The notes: generated by a model not told the origin, from the letters alone. Positions 1 through 12,200 are shown, numbered from the stretch's first letter. The stretch: 64,000 nt of DNA from Ostrinia nubilalis (GCF_963855985.1 NC_087093.1:10609501-10673500), one strand, 5' to 3'. Made by a program: numbers and translations.

Positions 1-2354
1 TTTGCTCGTAATGTATTGTATTTTATGGCTGTGGCCTGCGGTATGCAAAACTTGCCTTCAATAATCTCACGTACGCCAACCAAACTCCATCTGCGGTCGC
101 TGATGACTGCTCACTGCAATTGTGAACTTTAATGCCAAGCAGGAAGATGTTTATAGAAGAATTCTTAATTGAAAGCTACACCGAGGAGTATTTATGCGGT
201 AGAACAGCAAAGACTGGTCCGCGACGGGTTCGCGTCAATAAGTTATTATTTCTGCAAATATTCCAGTGTCACTTACAAATGCGTTTGGATGTGATTTAAG
301 ACCTCATTAGACTAATATTCACATTTAACGTATATTAACGTATTATAGTTTCATTTCAACCATTCGAATAAACTGAAAATTATTCCCACAAATATATTCT
401 CGTATGAATAAACATCTACTGCTTGCGATAGTATCGAATTACAATCATTATAATAAAAATAGTAAAACATAAAATTATTTTAAAGTATTGTATTCTAGTA
501 AAATCAAGAAACATTTACTCGAAGATATAATTGAAAAGTTATTAAATATTTGTGTCACGTACGCGTTAAACTTTCATTAATTGCTCGATGTGCATGCAAA
601 GTACTTGCGTTTTTGTTAATTAATTTTGGAAACCAGTTGCGCACACAATCAATAAATAATTGGCAAACGAGCTAAATTTAAATGGAGCTGAGATTAACGA
701 AGCGTTAATTAATGGTAATATAATCGATTTGCTATTAATGTGACCACAACAAGACACTATCGTCTTGGAGTGCAACGCGGGAGGCAACATAACAGTGCCT
801 TATTTGCGGCTCTACAAAGTAGCGACAATGTATAATTCTCTATTAACTAATTTGGCGTCGAATTAAACAACTCTTTTACTCTTCCGACTCTGCAACGGTT
901 AAACATAGCTTACTCAAACTAGCTAAGTACTTTTTAAACATCGGTTCGTGACTCAGATAAAAATATTAGAACGAAAATACTTGGCTCTTGGAAAATACGA
1001 ACTCAACAACATTTTGTTTGGGAAAGGTTATGTGCGTATTTCTAGGATTACACAAATAATTTTAGCTAGGTAAATATCTGTTCTATCTCTAAATAAAATT
1101 GCCTGTCTACCATATTGCAATGCAACTCTTGCTGCTGTTGCAGATTCGAACCTCGGTTGGGAATATTATGAACCGATATTAATTTAACTTTGTTTAACCG
1201 TTCTTTTTAATTTATTACCTTTATTACACACTCCGTATAATTTAATACGGAGGTAAACCACTTGTCTATAAAGGTAATTACGGTCTGCCATATGTAGCTT
1301 CTAGAAGCTTTTAGAAGCTCCAACTTCCAGATAATTTTCAGTGGCCAATATCACATTCAATGTATTTAGAGATATTTGTCTGAAAACCATGGATTTTTTT
1401 CCCTTGTTTGTTTGTTCAATACTGTTCAGAAGCGATTCAGATACCTACGACGCTTCAACCTTACGCTGGAAAATTTTCAGACCCAACGAATTATGTTTAC
1501 ATTATCAGCCAGTGTTAAGTCTATAACTACGCGACTTCGTACCCGTGAAAATAGTTTGAATAATATTTGGCAGCATTTTTCTTTACTGCTCCGCCCCTAT
1601 TAGCAGTAGGGTGATGTAGCCTAAAGCCTTCCTCTATAGATGGGCTATCCAACACAAAATTATTTTTTCAAATCGGACCTGTAGTTTATGAGATTAGCGC
1701 GTTAAAGCAAACAAACTCTTCAGCTTTATGATATTAGTATAGATTTCGAAGCCAATCGCTTCTGCCTGGGAGTCTCGTCGATTCGTTCCGCGTTTTGCGC
1801 CGTTGTCTACACATCACGCTCATTAGGCAGTATAATCCTACACAATACAACGTAAACACATCTGATTATGAATTACCGTCTGGTAGCGCACCGCACATAC
1901 TAAGCGCGGGTAAATAATCCACTACATTATTGTTTACCTCGTTAATCATGTTTAAACGTTTATTTATTGTGCAAACAAGCGGTAGTTTATAGGTGTGTAA
2001 CGTAGATTCAGCTATTTTTCTATGCGTCCCTCACGTTCATGACCTTTTCGTCTTCGAATCACCAAATGTATCATCACCACCATTCGAAACTGAGCAACGG
2101 TTCTCAAACGCGAAAATATTGTTTATTACTATTATAATCTCGAAAGTTTTAACTCTTACACTTACTTATATTATTGGTCGACATACTATCGGCACCGAGC
2201 ACTTTTCCTGCTGATCTCAGTGTTTCTGAATTCATGTAACCAAAGCTTTCAAAGCACTAAATATATTAAGTTAATGGTTCTTTGTCGTACTCGTACGTAT
2301 TGATTGGTAGTCATATGCAGATTAAAATTAATCGCAGATGATCGCGTTTATGAT
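1..2354. other. AT-rich intergenic DNA, no gene recognised
   Basis: This stretch is AT-rich with stop codons in all frames. The short open frames near 1341-1603 and 1993-2214 have low-complexity, AT-driven composition and match no family I recognise. The only notable structures are a heat-shock-element-like array at 1298-1322 and a small palindrome at 1231-1252. It lies far 3' of dpp, with no other host gene between. Confidence 0.6.
1298..1322. promoter_or_regulatory. Heat-shock-element-like array of five alternating pentamers
   Basis: Five contiguous pentamers alternate as nTTCn / nGAAn, the heat-shock-factor binding arrangement. Units 1, 2 and 4 (cTTCt, aGAAg, aGAAg) are exact. Units 3 (cTTTt) and 5 (cTCCa) each deviate at the last core base or bases. 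No heat-shock gene is visible nearby, so the site could be fortuitous or an enhancer component. Confidence 0.35.
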
Positions 2355-2725
2355 TTAACTAGCTTTTGCCCGCGGCTTCATTATCATTTATTTATTTATA
2401 TTAACCGGCAGACAGTGGTGACTGAGTTTGTTGCGGCGCTTCTTCTCAGCACTTGCCATATGTTGGTCTCGAAGCGCTGGTAGGGTAAAAAGATTATGAG
2501 ACATGTAGAGGCTCCTTAAGAGCAAAATGACGATTTGTAAGAACTATTTATTAGTCTAAACAAATAAAGAAATTTTGACTTTGACTTCACTCGCGTGAAA
2601 TTTAGTTTGTCACAGATCGTCATAAAATAGCCTATATGTTATTCTGAGTTATAAAGAATAATACTTTAAAGTTTCATCAAAATCCGTTCAGTAGTTTTTG
2701 CGTGAAAGAGTAATTAGTAATTATT
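2355..2725 (+). repeat. Fragmented lepidopteran interspersed repeats
   Basis: A piece headed by CCCGCGGCTTC at 2370 is interrupted at about 2395-2575 by another repeat. That repeat ends in AAATAAAGAAATTTTGACTTTGAC, with its wording divided here between AAATAAAG and the TTTGACTTTGAC tail, typical of a retroposon 3' end. The first family resumes at 2580 (CACTCGCGTGAAATTT, then a CAAAATCCGTTCAGTAG segment). The same sequence recurs in reverse orientation at 48600-48740 and 48988-49035, which shows it is interspersed. Confidence 0.6.
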
Positions 2726-3325
2726 TTTTTACTTTTTAGTGCATATTTTGTAGAAATAGTATCGGCGTTTAGAGTTTATTGCACTTAAAGATTTATACTT
2801 TGAGAAATTCCAAAGCTGCTGCAGCGCTTTTAACTTGTAGGTATATGAGTCTGACAGACATTATAGCCTCGCAGTTGCCATTAAGTCTGTCAATGTAGCC
2901 TTTGTCTATTGTTCTCAATTATTGTAACAATGAATATTCATAGTTATTCGTCTATAAATATTCGCAGCAGACATCCAGTTTCAATAGATTGTAAAGCTGC
3001 ACATTTATGGTGCCGCTCAAATTGCATGGGAGTTAAGAAAACTTAACAACACCTCGGTATTATTCGAGAGAAGAACATTAAAACATATTCTACAAACGCG
3101 CCTTTTAGTTAAATTACTACTTTAACTAAAAGGCGTAATCATCGTAAAAGTGGAAGAAACTTAGGAGAAAACACATAGCTGAAGACTTTAGAACTCTTTT
3201 GAAAGCATTACAGAAGAGCAAATATGTTTTTCATTGTGGAAAATTGCCAGTCAAAGCCTCTAGCGTACTATAGTACTGCTACGAGATTGAGCGCGTTGTG
3301 ACGTTTTCGTAAATAAAGCTTTCAT

Positions 3326-3432
3326 AATGAGGGCTATCGTTTTAGCGCTCACCAGTTAGCGCCACTGTAGAGCAGGGTCCTGTCAATCGCCAGGGGTGCC
3401 AACTTTTAAGTATAAAAACGATAGCCCTCATT
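3326..3432. repeat. MITE with 18-bp terminal inverted repeats
   Basis: A 107-bp element begins AATGAGGGCTATCGTTTT and ends with the exact reverse complement. It has no coding capacity. The perfect inverted termini and small size fit a miniature inverted-repeat transposable element. No clear target-site duplication is visible. Confidence 0.7.
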
Positions 3433-3459
3433 GTAGCGTGTGTACTTTATTAGTTAACT

Positions 3460-3645
3460 AGCTTTCCACCCGCGGCTTCGCCCGCGTGGAATTTTTCGGT
3501 GTTTTATATAACCTAGGTACGACACTCAGCAATAATGTGTTTCCATTGAATTTTTAAAATCGGTTCAGTAGATCCCGAGATTACCCTTACAATTTAACAA
3601 ATATACAAATACATAAACTTTACCTCTTTATAATATTAGTATAGA
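3460..3645 (+). repeat. Interspersed repeat with CCCGCGGCTTCGCCCGCG head
   Basis: It begins near ACTAGCTTTCCACCCGCGG, contains the CGGTTCAGTAG segment and ends in TATAATATTAGTATAGAT. These are the landmarks of the same family at 21074-21305 and 48743-48985. It is a diverged copy lacking the GACA microsatellite. Confidence 0.65.
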
Positions 3646-4166
3646 TTTAACATTTCGTTGCAGCATGACATATCTTCTAATTACATATTATTATGTAATT
3701 ACATATTAGACTGGTATTCTTTAATGTACACCACAAAAATCTGATGATAAGTTGGGATACAATAAAGTTTAGAGCTTAATAAAAAAACAGTCTCTCCTCT
3801 AGTTCTGATGATCAATATTAAAAGTATTTACGAGGATTCCGTGACCTTAATAAACATAAGCCAATTCAAATCTCAGTCGATCAACAGGTAGATACTATTT
3901 CCTCAGCTTAAGTAGTAAAGTCCATTATCCCGGCAAGGACAAATCCTTACGGAAAACCACAATGCTATAAATGTCAACGGCTGTGCAAATGGGTCATAAT
4001 TATTTTGTAATATTGAGATAACTTAATAGAAGTACTGCATGGTTTAGTTTAACGCTAAGCTTGGGCCTAATGAGTGGTTAGGTAGGCGTCAGATAATTGC
4101 TAGATGGTCTAGATGCGGACACGTTTCTGGAGTGCGCTCCATCAATCATCAGAGTAATAATTCTTA

Positions 4167-4284
4167 GGCTGAGTTGCACCACCTAACTTTGACCGTAACT
4201 ATAACGATAACCGGTGCTTTTTGTATGGAGTTTGACAGATTTTTGACGTTTGTCAAAGTTAAAGTAAGATGGTGCAACTCAGCC
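4167..4284. repeat. MITE, GGCTGAGTTGCACC family, copy 1
   Basis: A 118-bp element starts GGCTGAGTTGCACC and ends GGTGCAACTCAGCC. Subterminal sequence resembling CTAACTTT..AACGGT is shared with copies at about 20072-20189 and 39908-40024. Non-coding, with inverted terminal repeats. Confidence 0.75.
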
Positions 4285-4859
4285 CTTGTGAATAAACTCG
4301 CTAAACGGTCGGTGTTTTCTTTTTCAAGAATATATCTGTGATGTTAAAGAAATAACGTTTGCTGTTTTAGATACTAATCAGTGAAAAATGCGGACTGAAT
4401 TTATTTGCATATCCACTTTTTCCGATTGCCTGATGAATACTAAATCCAATATTGACTATCAACAAGAAACGTTATTAATTTATTTGAATAGGATGAAACA
4501 TAATATCTTCTCCCCATTCGTCATCACCATCGATGACTCACACCTTTGTCGTGTGAAGGTAAAGGAGAAAAACGAAGCGGATTGTAATTTCTTACGAAAA
4601 CTGCATTTCCATGCTTTGGAAAAATTGGTTTTGATTGATTCAAGCTGATATTACTTGACAGCCATTTATTTTAATCTAGCTTAGAAATCCTTTTATAACT
4701 GAAACCGTGGTAACTTACCTAAAATTATATTTAAATTGTTTGTGTTCTTTTACTTCTTCATAAAGGAAAAAAATGCTTTTCGACGATTTTATCAGACTTA
4801 ACTTACTCAACGTATTAATTTGGAAGTCGGGATAGAAAGAAGAAAAGAGATTTTGTTTT
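4285..4859. other. Intergenic, no gene recognised
   Basis: AT-rich sequence. An 86-codon open frame at 4388-4648 has no recognisable domain, no splice-supported extension and ordinary background composition, so it is not called as a gene. Confidence 0.5.
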
Positions 4860-5579
4860 TAACCGACTTCAAAAAAGGAGGAGGTTATATGTTCGACTGT
4901 ATGTATGTTTTTTTTTTTTTCTATGTATGTTCACCGATTACTCCGTCAATTGTGGACCGATTTTCAAAATTCTTTTTTTGTTCGATAGGGTACACTTCTG
5001 AGGTGGTCCCATTGTCACCAAATTAGGATCTGATGATGGGATCCTAGGGCAATCGAGGGCAACCCTCAAATTTTATAGGCACGTATATCGTTTTTCAAAC
5101 TTTTTCTTAAGTTATTCAAGTATTTGCTCCTGGAAATTATCATCTCATATTGATGAGCTGATGATAGAAGGTAAAACTCCTTAATACTTAGGAGTTGGAA
5201 GATAATTCTTTTAATTTTATAGATAAGTATAGTTTCTAAAGTTATTCAAGTGTTTACATCAGATATTCATCATCTCATCATGATGAACTGGTCATGGTAG
5301 GTACAACTCCTTAATGCTTAGGAGTTGGAGGATAATTCTTTAAATATTATAGGTACAAATAGACCAACAGTTGTATTCTTTCATGTTTTTAAGGTGGGCT
5401 GACGGTTTAAGGTCTTTTTAGGTTTCCTATATGGTAACCTGTATTTTTTAGGGAATACTAGACATGAAGAAGATGGTCTCAATGTACTGCCTACCTTCAG
5501 TGGTAACATCAAGGTAATAATTAGTTAACTAAAAAGCAAGAAATAAGTAAAATTTTATAAAAAAAATAAATCCGACTCC
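4860..5579 (+). repeat. Interspersed repeat with internal tandem duplication
   Basis: It begins AACCGACTTCAAAAAAGG, a sequence I recognise as widely interspersed in lepidopteran genomes. From about 5100 a unit of about 125 bp is tandemly duplicated: each copy has a TTATTCAAG segment, a CATCATGAT/GATGAGCTG segment and an ACTCCTTAATnCTTAGGAGTTGGA segment (at about 5179 and 5306). The region ends at CCGACTCC next to the large hairpin at 5580-5830. Non-coding. Confidence 0.55.
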
Positions 5580-5830
5580 AAAAAACCTACACTAAAAAGC
5601 AGAAAAATAATTACTAATTACCTACTTATTTATTAGGACGAATTAATATTTAAGTAGGTATACCATGATTGATACTTTTGGAGTCGGTGCAGGCAAACTT
5701 TACATGTTTCATAATCTTGGCACCGACTCCAGAAGTATCAATCATGGTATACCTACTTAAATATTAATTCGTCCTAATAAATAAGTAGGTAATTAGTAAT
5801 TATTTTTCTGCTTTTTAGTGTAGGTTTTTT
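5580..5830. repeat. Long hairpin with two 111-bp arms
   Basis: Positions 5580-5690 and 5720-5830 are near-perfect reverse complements around a 29-nt loop. I found a single mismatch in the arms (ttttgg against ttctgg next to the GAGTCGGTGC motif). This is a foldback structure, probably created by inverted duplication of the end of the preceding repeat. The lack of divergence implies it is recent or maintained by gene conversion. Confidence 0.85.
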
Positions 5831-6189
5831 TGCAATATGAATTCGAAAGATGTTTTTATTAAAAATCTTTAAAAATATCTTCAGTAATACATAAAGTCTG
5901 AAGTAGGTATTTAAACATTTTCATTTATTTTCACTACGAATTTTTTCTTTCTTTTTAGTTCAATACATTTCGTAGTAAATTCTATTTTGTTCAAGACTAC
6001 TCGGCTGCAAAAGGATTGTAATTAATCGCTCATCAACCAAACACAGGTGTTCCCTAATTACATGGACTGTACTTAAGTCACAAAAGCTGGAATGTGAGTA
6101 GCGAGGAGCGCTAACAAATGGATGCGGCGCTTGAAGAATGGGCAATGGGTTTCGACTTTTTATGGTAGACTATACTGTTTTATTCGGCA

Positions 6190-6420
6190 GCTTTATAAAT
6201 GTGGTGTGAGATCCAGTTCTTTCTTCGTTCATTTGTTTTAATGGTACTTCATCGTTATTTTATTTAATACATATTTTTTAAATGTGATGTAAGGTGTAGT
6301 TCTTTCTTCATTCATTTGTTTTAATGGTGCTTCATCTGCTGTTTTATTGGTCACCTTTTCAAGTGTGATGTGAAGTCCAGTTCTTCCTTCATTCATTTTG
6401 CTTTTAGGTGGCATGGACGT
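6190..6420 (-). repeat. Three degenerate tandem repeats, peptide-coding on the minus strand
   Basis: Three units of roughly 80-90 bp share a core that reads on the minus strand as KQMNEERTG.HITF or a close variant. The unit at about 6370-6400 reads KMNEGRTGLHITLEK, the middle one KQMNEERTTPYITFKK and the lowest KQMNEERTGSHTTFIK. A two-base deletion near 6250 puts the last unit out of frame with the other two. No known domain is recognised. The best interpretation is a relic of a gene or transposon coding for a short-repeat protein. Confidence 0.5.
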
Positions 6421-9400
6421 GCTAACCACATTGTTCGTCACTATTATTACCGAGGCGTATATTTATCCTGTTTCATTCAGCGTGAAGCTATTTATAGGTT
6501 ACTAGGACATCAAATACCTATAGCAAACTCGATAATAACGTTTTAAATTCAGATTTAGTTAACTAAGTTGGTAGTTTTGTCCGTTCGGTTATCGATACTG
6601 TTTTAAATGTAATGAATTATAATGTTGCAAGTTCCTGATACGTTCATTGCCAGAGATTATGTGAGACTTGCGCAAGTCCCGGCCAATGGGAATTGTCTCC
6701 CATGCTGTTATCAAGCGGTCACTTTGATTATTTCGTTCGCCCTGTCACAATGACAGCATGACGAATGGCCCGATGCGGTGGATAGATAAGCGCGCTCTAG
6801 CCGAATGTCCTGTCCCGTCAAAAAACAAATAAGTCCTAATGATTGATCGGTAGGCCTCTGTTTTGGACCCTCTAAAACACTTATCTCGGCACCGACAGCT
6901 CAGATACCAACCTACCTGTTAAGAGGTGGCTTATTTGTCAAATGTTGCGCTTAGGATTCTTTTGTGTGGTAGGTACGTGTCCGGGTTAGGAATATCGGTA
7001 ATGTGTTACGTTATAATTCATTTATCACTTCAACGGGTAAAGTTTATTAAAACAATGGTATTAATTTACGAGTAAGAATCAATTTGGTTCATTACTTATG
7101 AAGTAGGTACATTACATAATGCATAAAGCTAGGTATGTTAGGTACGTTAAGTTAACTTTACTTAAAATTATTGTCCTAAGTTAAGCGTATACCAAAAAGC
7201 TGGAAATAAACAGAACAAAAAATAACTTAATAAGGATACGAAAAAGTATGTAACGTTTAAATGTGTAAGTTTTATTTCGAGGTAGAGAAGCAGTAGTTGT
7301 TACAGATAAGCAGCTTGCAAATTTTAGAACATATTATTTCCATCAAACTTTTCCGCACCAAGTAGGTTGAACTATCCAATCATATCACTTCACGCCCCTA
7401 CCACGCAATAAGATGGGCTTCTTAATCAAAACGATTATTCTGACTCCATCCCCACGTCAGATGAATTGCATAATGCGGTTGAGCCATTTGCCAAATACCT
7501 GCATCTTATGAAGTTCTAATAGGTAGTATTTTTCAACAAAAATGTACCTATAGACTGTTATGCTATCGACTGTACGTATAACCTGGATATTTTCGTTATT
7601 TTCGGCAGCGGATTCACTCAGTGATACTCGACCCAGGTCACGTAGGTAATACCCGAAATATCCAGCGTAAACACGGGCGTTGAGTAACGTTAACAATTAC
7701 ACCTTCTGAAAACTAATAAAGCCAGTGCATGGTCTATCGAGAAACAATTTCGTGATTTTTCGACGAAACAAATTAAATGGAAGTTTTTTGAGGAGTTGTT
7801 ATTGTCGTTTTCATACTGTTTATTTCTATTAGTAATATGAATAAATATTGACTTTTGATAAAACCGCGTTAATTTCTCATCTTCTGTTTCTCACTCCCAG
7901 TTGTATTTTTATTTTTACAGACAGTCAGACTCTATTTTATTCAAGTCCATGTTGACTAATCAGTTTGCTTAACCATAAGTCAATAATTAATTAACTACCT
8001 ACTGACTGTCAACGATGTTTAAATACGCGTATTATCGGCACTTAAAAAACCTAAACATTTGTTTTACGTAAAACACGATTTTTTCTAATTATTACTAATT
8101 GTTGATTGTTTATTAATAAACTTACCGGTTTCTTCTAGTACTTTTTGTGCGAGAAAATTAGTTCTTAATTATGTTAATGATGTAAAAAAGTATTCTACAA
8201 TTAAGTAGAGTCTAAAAGTGTATTCAAGACTCCTCTTCAAAATATAGGTACAAAATAATATAGCACAGTGCAGTGGTTTGAATACAGAAAAACAATTGAA
8301 CGTAGTAGTTTCTTTTAGTTATCTTGCGAGCAATTCATTTGTTATGTCACTTCCATTCGAATTCAGGGTCTGTGTTAAAAAGCTCGGTTTGCATTATTTA
8401 TCACTGGTGTGCGAGCTAGAACAACGAGGCTAAATATAGACCCGCGCTCGACGTCTAGAGCAGCAGTGCCTTTATGTAAAGTGGGTAATAAACGTACCAG
8501 TGCACTGAATTTTTATTGGCCATTCCAAGCACAGGGATAAATCTACCCAAGGAGCATAAATGCTCTACAACAATCCTGCCCATAAAATAACCCGCTCATT
8601 AGAGAAAGAACACTAACGTTAGACGGCCTGGGAGATGGGAAAACGTCTTTATAAATCGCATCCACACCTCGATGAATCATTCAGTGTTATACAAATTAGT
8701 TCAATTAATTTACTTCAATCGTGCAGTTAGTATTCTCATCAGTCAGGTATGCCACTATTTCAATTCCTCAACATGATCCATAATGCATGGCGGTGTGATG
8801 GAATAGATTTAGGTGGATGACGTGTTGCTGCCAATGTTCGCGTTGGTAGCTGCTGTATTTTAATAGGGGCAATTTGGATTTATCTAATTACGATATTTAG
8901 ATTAATGCAATATTCAAAGCCGAGCAGCCCGCTTAGGTTTCAATTAGAGCGCCCAGTTGGCGGGGACGTGTAAAACGCCATCATACATCATCCGTGCCCG
9001 GCTATTACAACAACTATCTACGTTATTAATAGAACTGGCTACATAAATTTAATGGTTACATTTGTTAGCTACAGATTGGTGTCATGTGCACGTGTGTATC
9101 GTGTTGCGATAAAGGTATGCACCTACTTACTTAAGTTACTATCAAAATGTGCATTCAATCGTCAGAAGGATTCATGTGATGAATTTGTTCAGATTATTTC
9201 AGTTAGTTGAGAGCCTAAAAGAAGCGTTTAACTTCAACGTGGAGATTTCCTTGGCAATTTATTCTAATATTCCATTAATTACAGCATGTAATGGGGAAGG
9301 AAATACTAGTGCTTAAACCATTTCATGAATGTAGGCACGTTATTCGATGATTGGTTTCGTTGAACTAATCAACTGACGTGGAATAACTTAATTATGATGA

Positions 9401-10858
9401 ATCCACACGCGGTAAACATTACGTTTTAGGAATTAGAGTAAATGACAATATTTAGTGATATCTTATTAGCTATTAATATGATATAACGATCATATAGGAC
9501 GCCAATAAAGGTTTCTGTAGGATTGATGGCGCACCTGATATTATAGACACTCAACTAGACATTGTGACTGAGATTCTTCTCAGTCATGTTATCCTGAAGT
9601 GGCAGTAGGCAAGCTGAAAGCTAAAAAAGGCCTAACTAATAACGAATATCAATTTGAATTTAATTGACCACGAAAAAATGAATGGAGCAACATATTCAAT
9701 GAAAAAAGATTTGCTCAACCAAAAGTGCAACAACGCAGAATAAACACAAGCGGAACGTTCGTATGTGATTTTCTCGAGTTTCTGAATGCACTTGCCGTCA
9801 CGGCGGCTGCGCGGCCGGCTCGCCAGCAATGCCGCCGGAGTATATCAGATGTTGGGCCTGGCTATCAAGTGATGAGGGCATTCCGTCGAACCGCACGCGA
9901 GCTGAAATGTGGCCGCAACGCGACACCGCGCCGTCCGCCGCAAGGTCAGCTACTGCACTGCGCTGTGTGACCTAGCGGCTACATACACACTTTTCCTATG
10001 AAATCTTTGAAGCTTTTATTAGGCAGTATGCTACGAAATTGGCGATTACATTCGTGAGTGAATGTCGAAAATTTTATAACCCTTTCATGAGTTATTTAAT
10101 TATTGAAACTCAGTTGTTATTCATAATTATTGTCATCTGTCTTTTCTGTTATCAGTAGTTCCAAAAATTCATCTGAAAGTAGAGTTTTCATCAAATTGTC
10201 CATCCATGTGTCCTTATTGACTAATAAACTTTTACTATCTCTCTGAAGTTCAATTTTGCATATTCAGTAATAAGTGTCGCTTATCGTTCTTTTAGAGTTA
10301 AAAATGTTTACGGAGCTTTTGGCTTGGTTTTGGACTTTGCCAAGTTTGGTAGGCCCTCACACCCTAACAGTTTATACTCGTACATAAAGCAATCCCATAC
10401 AGTACATAGTTAATCGCATTGTCATCAATCGTGATTCGTGATAAAATTTAAATTAATCAATTTTATTTGAGTGATGATCTAGATCTAAGCATAAGTTACT
10501 TTCTTTATATATTATTTGTGATTGTTACTTGTTGTGTATGCCTAATAATAAATAAATAAATAAATAAATAAATTACGGCTTGAATGATAATCTACTGATA
10601 TACAGTATGTTTATTTTTTTAATTGTAGACCACTTAAAGTTTAAACGTATTCTTCTAACATTAAGATTAACGACCGCACCTAATATCTGTGTGTAAAGTA
10701 CGTACATAAATGTCTTGATTTACTGTACGGCCGTAAATACTTATGTTAATAAGCCGCGGTATCATGGTGTTGATTGTATTGCAAAATGGAAACGCACGCT
10801 GGGTCCCACTGCGCGTACTTTGTACCTACCTAGCTTGTAGTCGAGGGGACCATGGTCT
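6421..10858. other. Intergenic DNA 3' of dpp with GC-balanced islands
   Basis: No coding sequence is recognised. The islands at about 6640-6800, 8390-8720, 8900-9010 and 9780-9960 are less AT-biased and less repetitive than their surroundings, as expected of cis-regulatory modules. This is an inference from composition only. An AATA microsatellite lies at 10548-10573. The open frames at 9632-9970 on both strands are by-products of the GC-rich island. Confidence 0.4.
10548..10573. repeat. AATA tetranucleotide microsatellite
   Basis: About six tandem AATA units. Simple-sequence DNA with no associated gene. Confidence 0.85.
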
Positions 10859-11065
10859 ACCAGTGTTCCGCAAAGTGTGTACCACGACACACAAGTGTGC
10901 GACATGTGCCTCGGAAAAATAAGGTTATCTTATAAACTTATTTTTAGTGAATAAGTAAGGGTAATAAGACTAATAAAGGTAATTACAAAAACTGATTTTT
11001 CATTTGTGGTGTACCTACCTCCAAAAAATGTCGCTTTCCTAGATGTACTTTTGCGGAACACTGGT
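10859..11065. repeat. Inverted-repeat element of about 207 bp, probable MITE
   Basis: ACCAGTGTTCCGCAAAG at 10859-10875 pairs with 11049-11065 at 16 of 17 positions. The interior is non-coding AT-rich sequence. The geometry fits a small non-autonomous DNA element, though no target-site duplication was confirmed. Confidence 0.5.
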
Positions 11066-11819
11066 TTAGCCTGATGCAATGGCTGCATACAGACATGAAG
11101 TTCCCTTTTATGTTGTAAAAGTCTTCCTTTTTCTTCTTAAGGGCGTATTCATTGCTGAAAATCATGATCTATTGGATTTCAAAACTTAAAAGTCATAACT
11201 GAATGAAGTAAAGTCGGAAAACTCTACAACCAAAGCAGAATTGGACAGCATTATAAGTTGGTATACGGGTTTTCCTTGAAACCTATATCACCGGTGTACC
11301 TACCTGGTATAGGTTGGTGTACTTTAATAAGTAATATGGTCTTATGGAAATCCATAAGACACACTGTAAACATATGTAAGAGAAATAAATATGATTTTAA
11401 TATTATTAACCAACATCAAGCCGAGCCCGAGATCCCATTTTGGAAACTGCACTTCCAAATGTTTTGCCATTTAGGATATGGACTATAACACATTTGCGAT
11501 ACCGGTTCTATCCAGTTTTTGTCAGCTTTGTAGCGTTTGAAGCTGTCTCCCCGCCTACAATGTTTCCTTCGCTTATGCAAATGGTCGTATTGAAAAACAA
11601 TATAATGGCTAATGTATGAAGTGGACGCGTAAAACTGACAACTGTTGGGTGTGCCATTGTGCAGCTTTTCTTTTTGGGGTTGCTAGATATTAAAATTCCA
11701 ATTATTGTTGGAGTTTTAACTTATTATCAAAAATAAATACATTTGTAGAGTCGATATCTCAACACAAGTACCTAGTGTAAAATCTTCAAGAAAAACGTAC
11801 AATTAATTGACCATTAGAA
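11066..11819. other. Intergenic, no gene recognised
   Basis: AT-rich background between a probable MITE and a LINE fragment. The open frame at 11258-11488 has no recognisable domain. Confidence 0.5.
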
Positions 11820-12200
11820 ATTCAAAAAATCAGAAACAACAAAATTAGACAACAAACAAAACTAACAGATGCCCTCCAAAAAGCTTTAAAACTAAAATGG
11901 CAGTGGGCTGGACACCTAGCAAGGTACAAAGATAAAAGATGGACTATAACATCAACAGAATGGAAGGGACCGAAGGGGAAGAGGAATGTTGGGAGACCCA
12001 AGGAAAGGTGGGCTGATGATATAATGAGAGTAGCGGGAGAAAATTGGCTCGACCTAGCCCAGGACAGGAAGAAATGGAGCGTAATGGAGGAGGCTTTTGC
12101 CTATACAGGGGCGCCACAAGAGTGAAGACAAATGCTTCTAACTTAATTTTTATAATTGTAAATTTGTGGAAATAAAAAGCTTTTTATTTTATTATTTATT
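11820..12200 (+). mobile_element. 5'-truncated RTE-like LINE, C-terminal end and 3' tail
   Basis: The forward frame from about 11820 to the TGA near 12123 is uninterrupted and encodes the C-terminus of a non-LTR retrotransposon polyprotein. Diagnostic pieces are KWQWAGHLARYKDKRW, GRPKERWADDI and AQDRKKWSVMEEAF. These align with the same region of the larger LINE at 21590-24701 (KWKWAGHVARLKDQRW, GRPLTRWDDEI, AQDRDNWASLEEAF) but differ at many positions, so this is a separate, related lineage. The 3' tail carries AATAAA followed by T/A-rich short repeats. It lacks the endonuclease and reverse-transcriptase core and cannot move by itself. Confidence 0.85.

Noticed and set aside
1143..1152. GATTCGAACC, complement of a pol III B-box, suggesting a tRNA or SINE
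   Set aside because: No A-box at the right spacing and no cloverleaf pairing around it.
1231..1252. CTCCGTA palindrome
   Set aside because: Arms of only 7 bp. Expected by chance in a window of this length.
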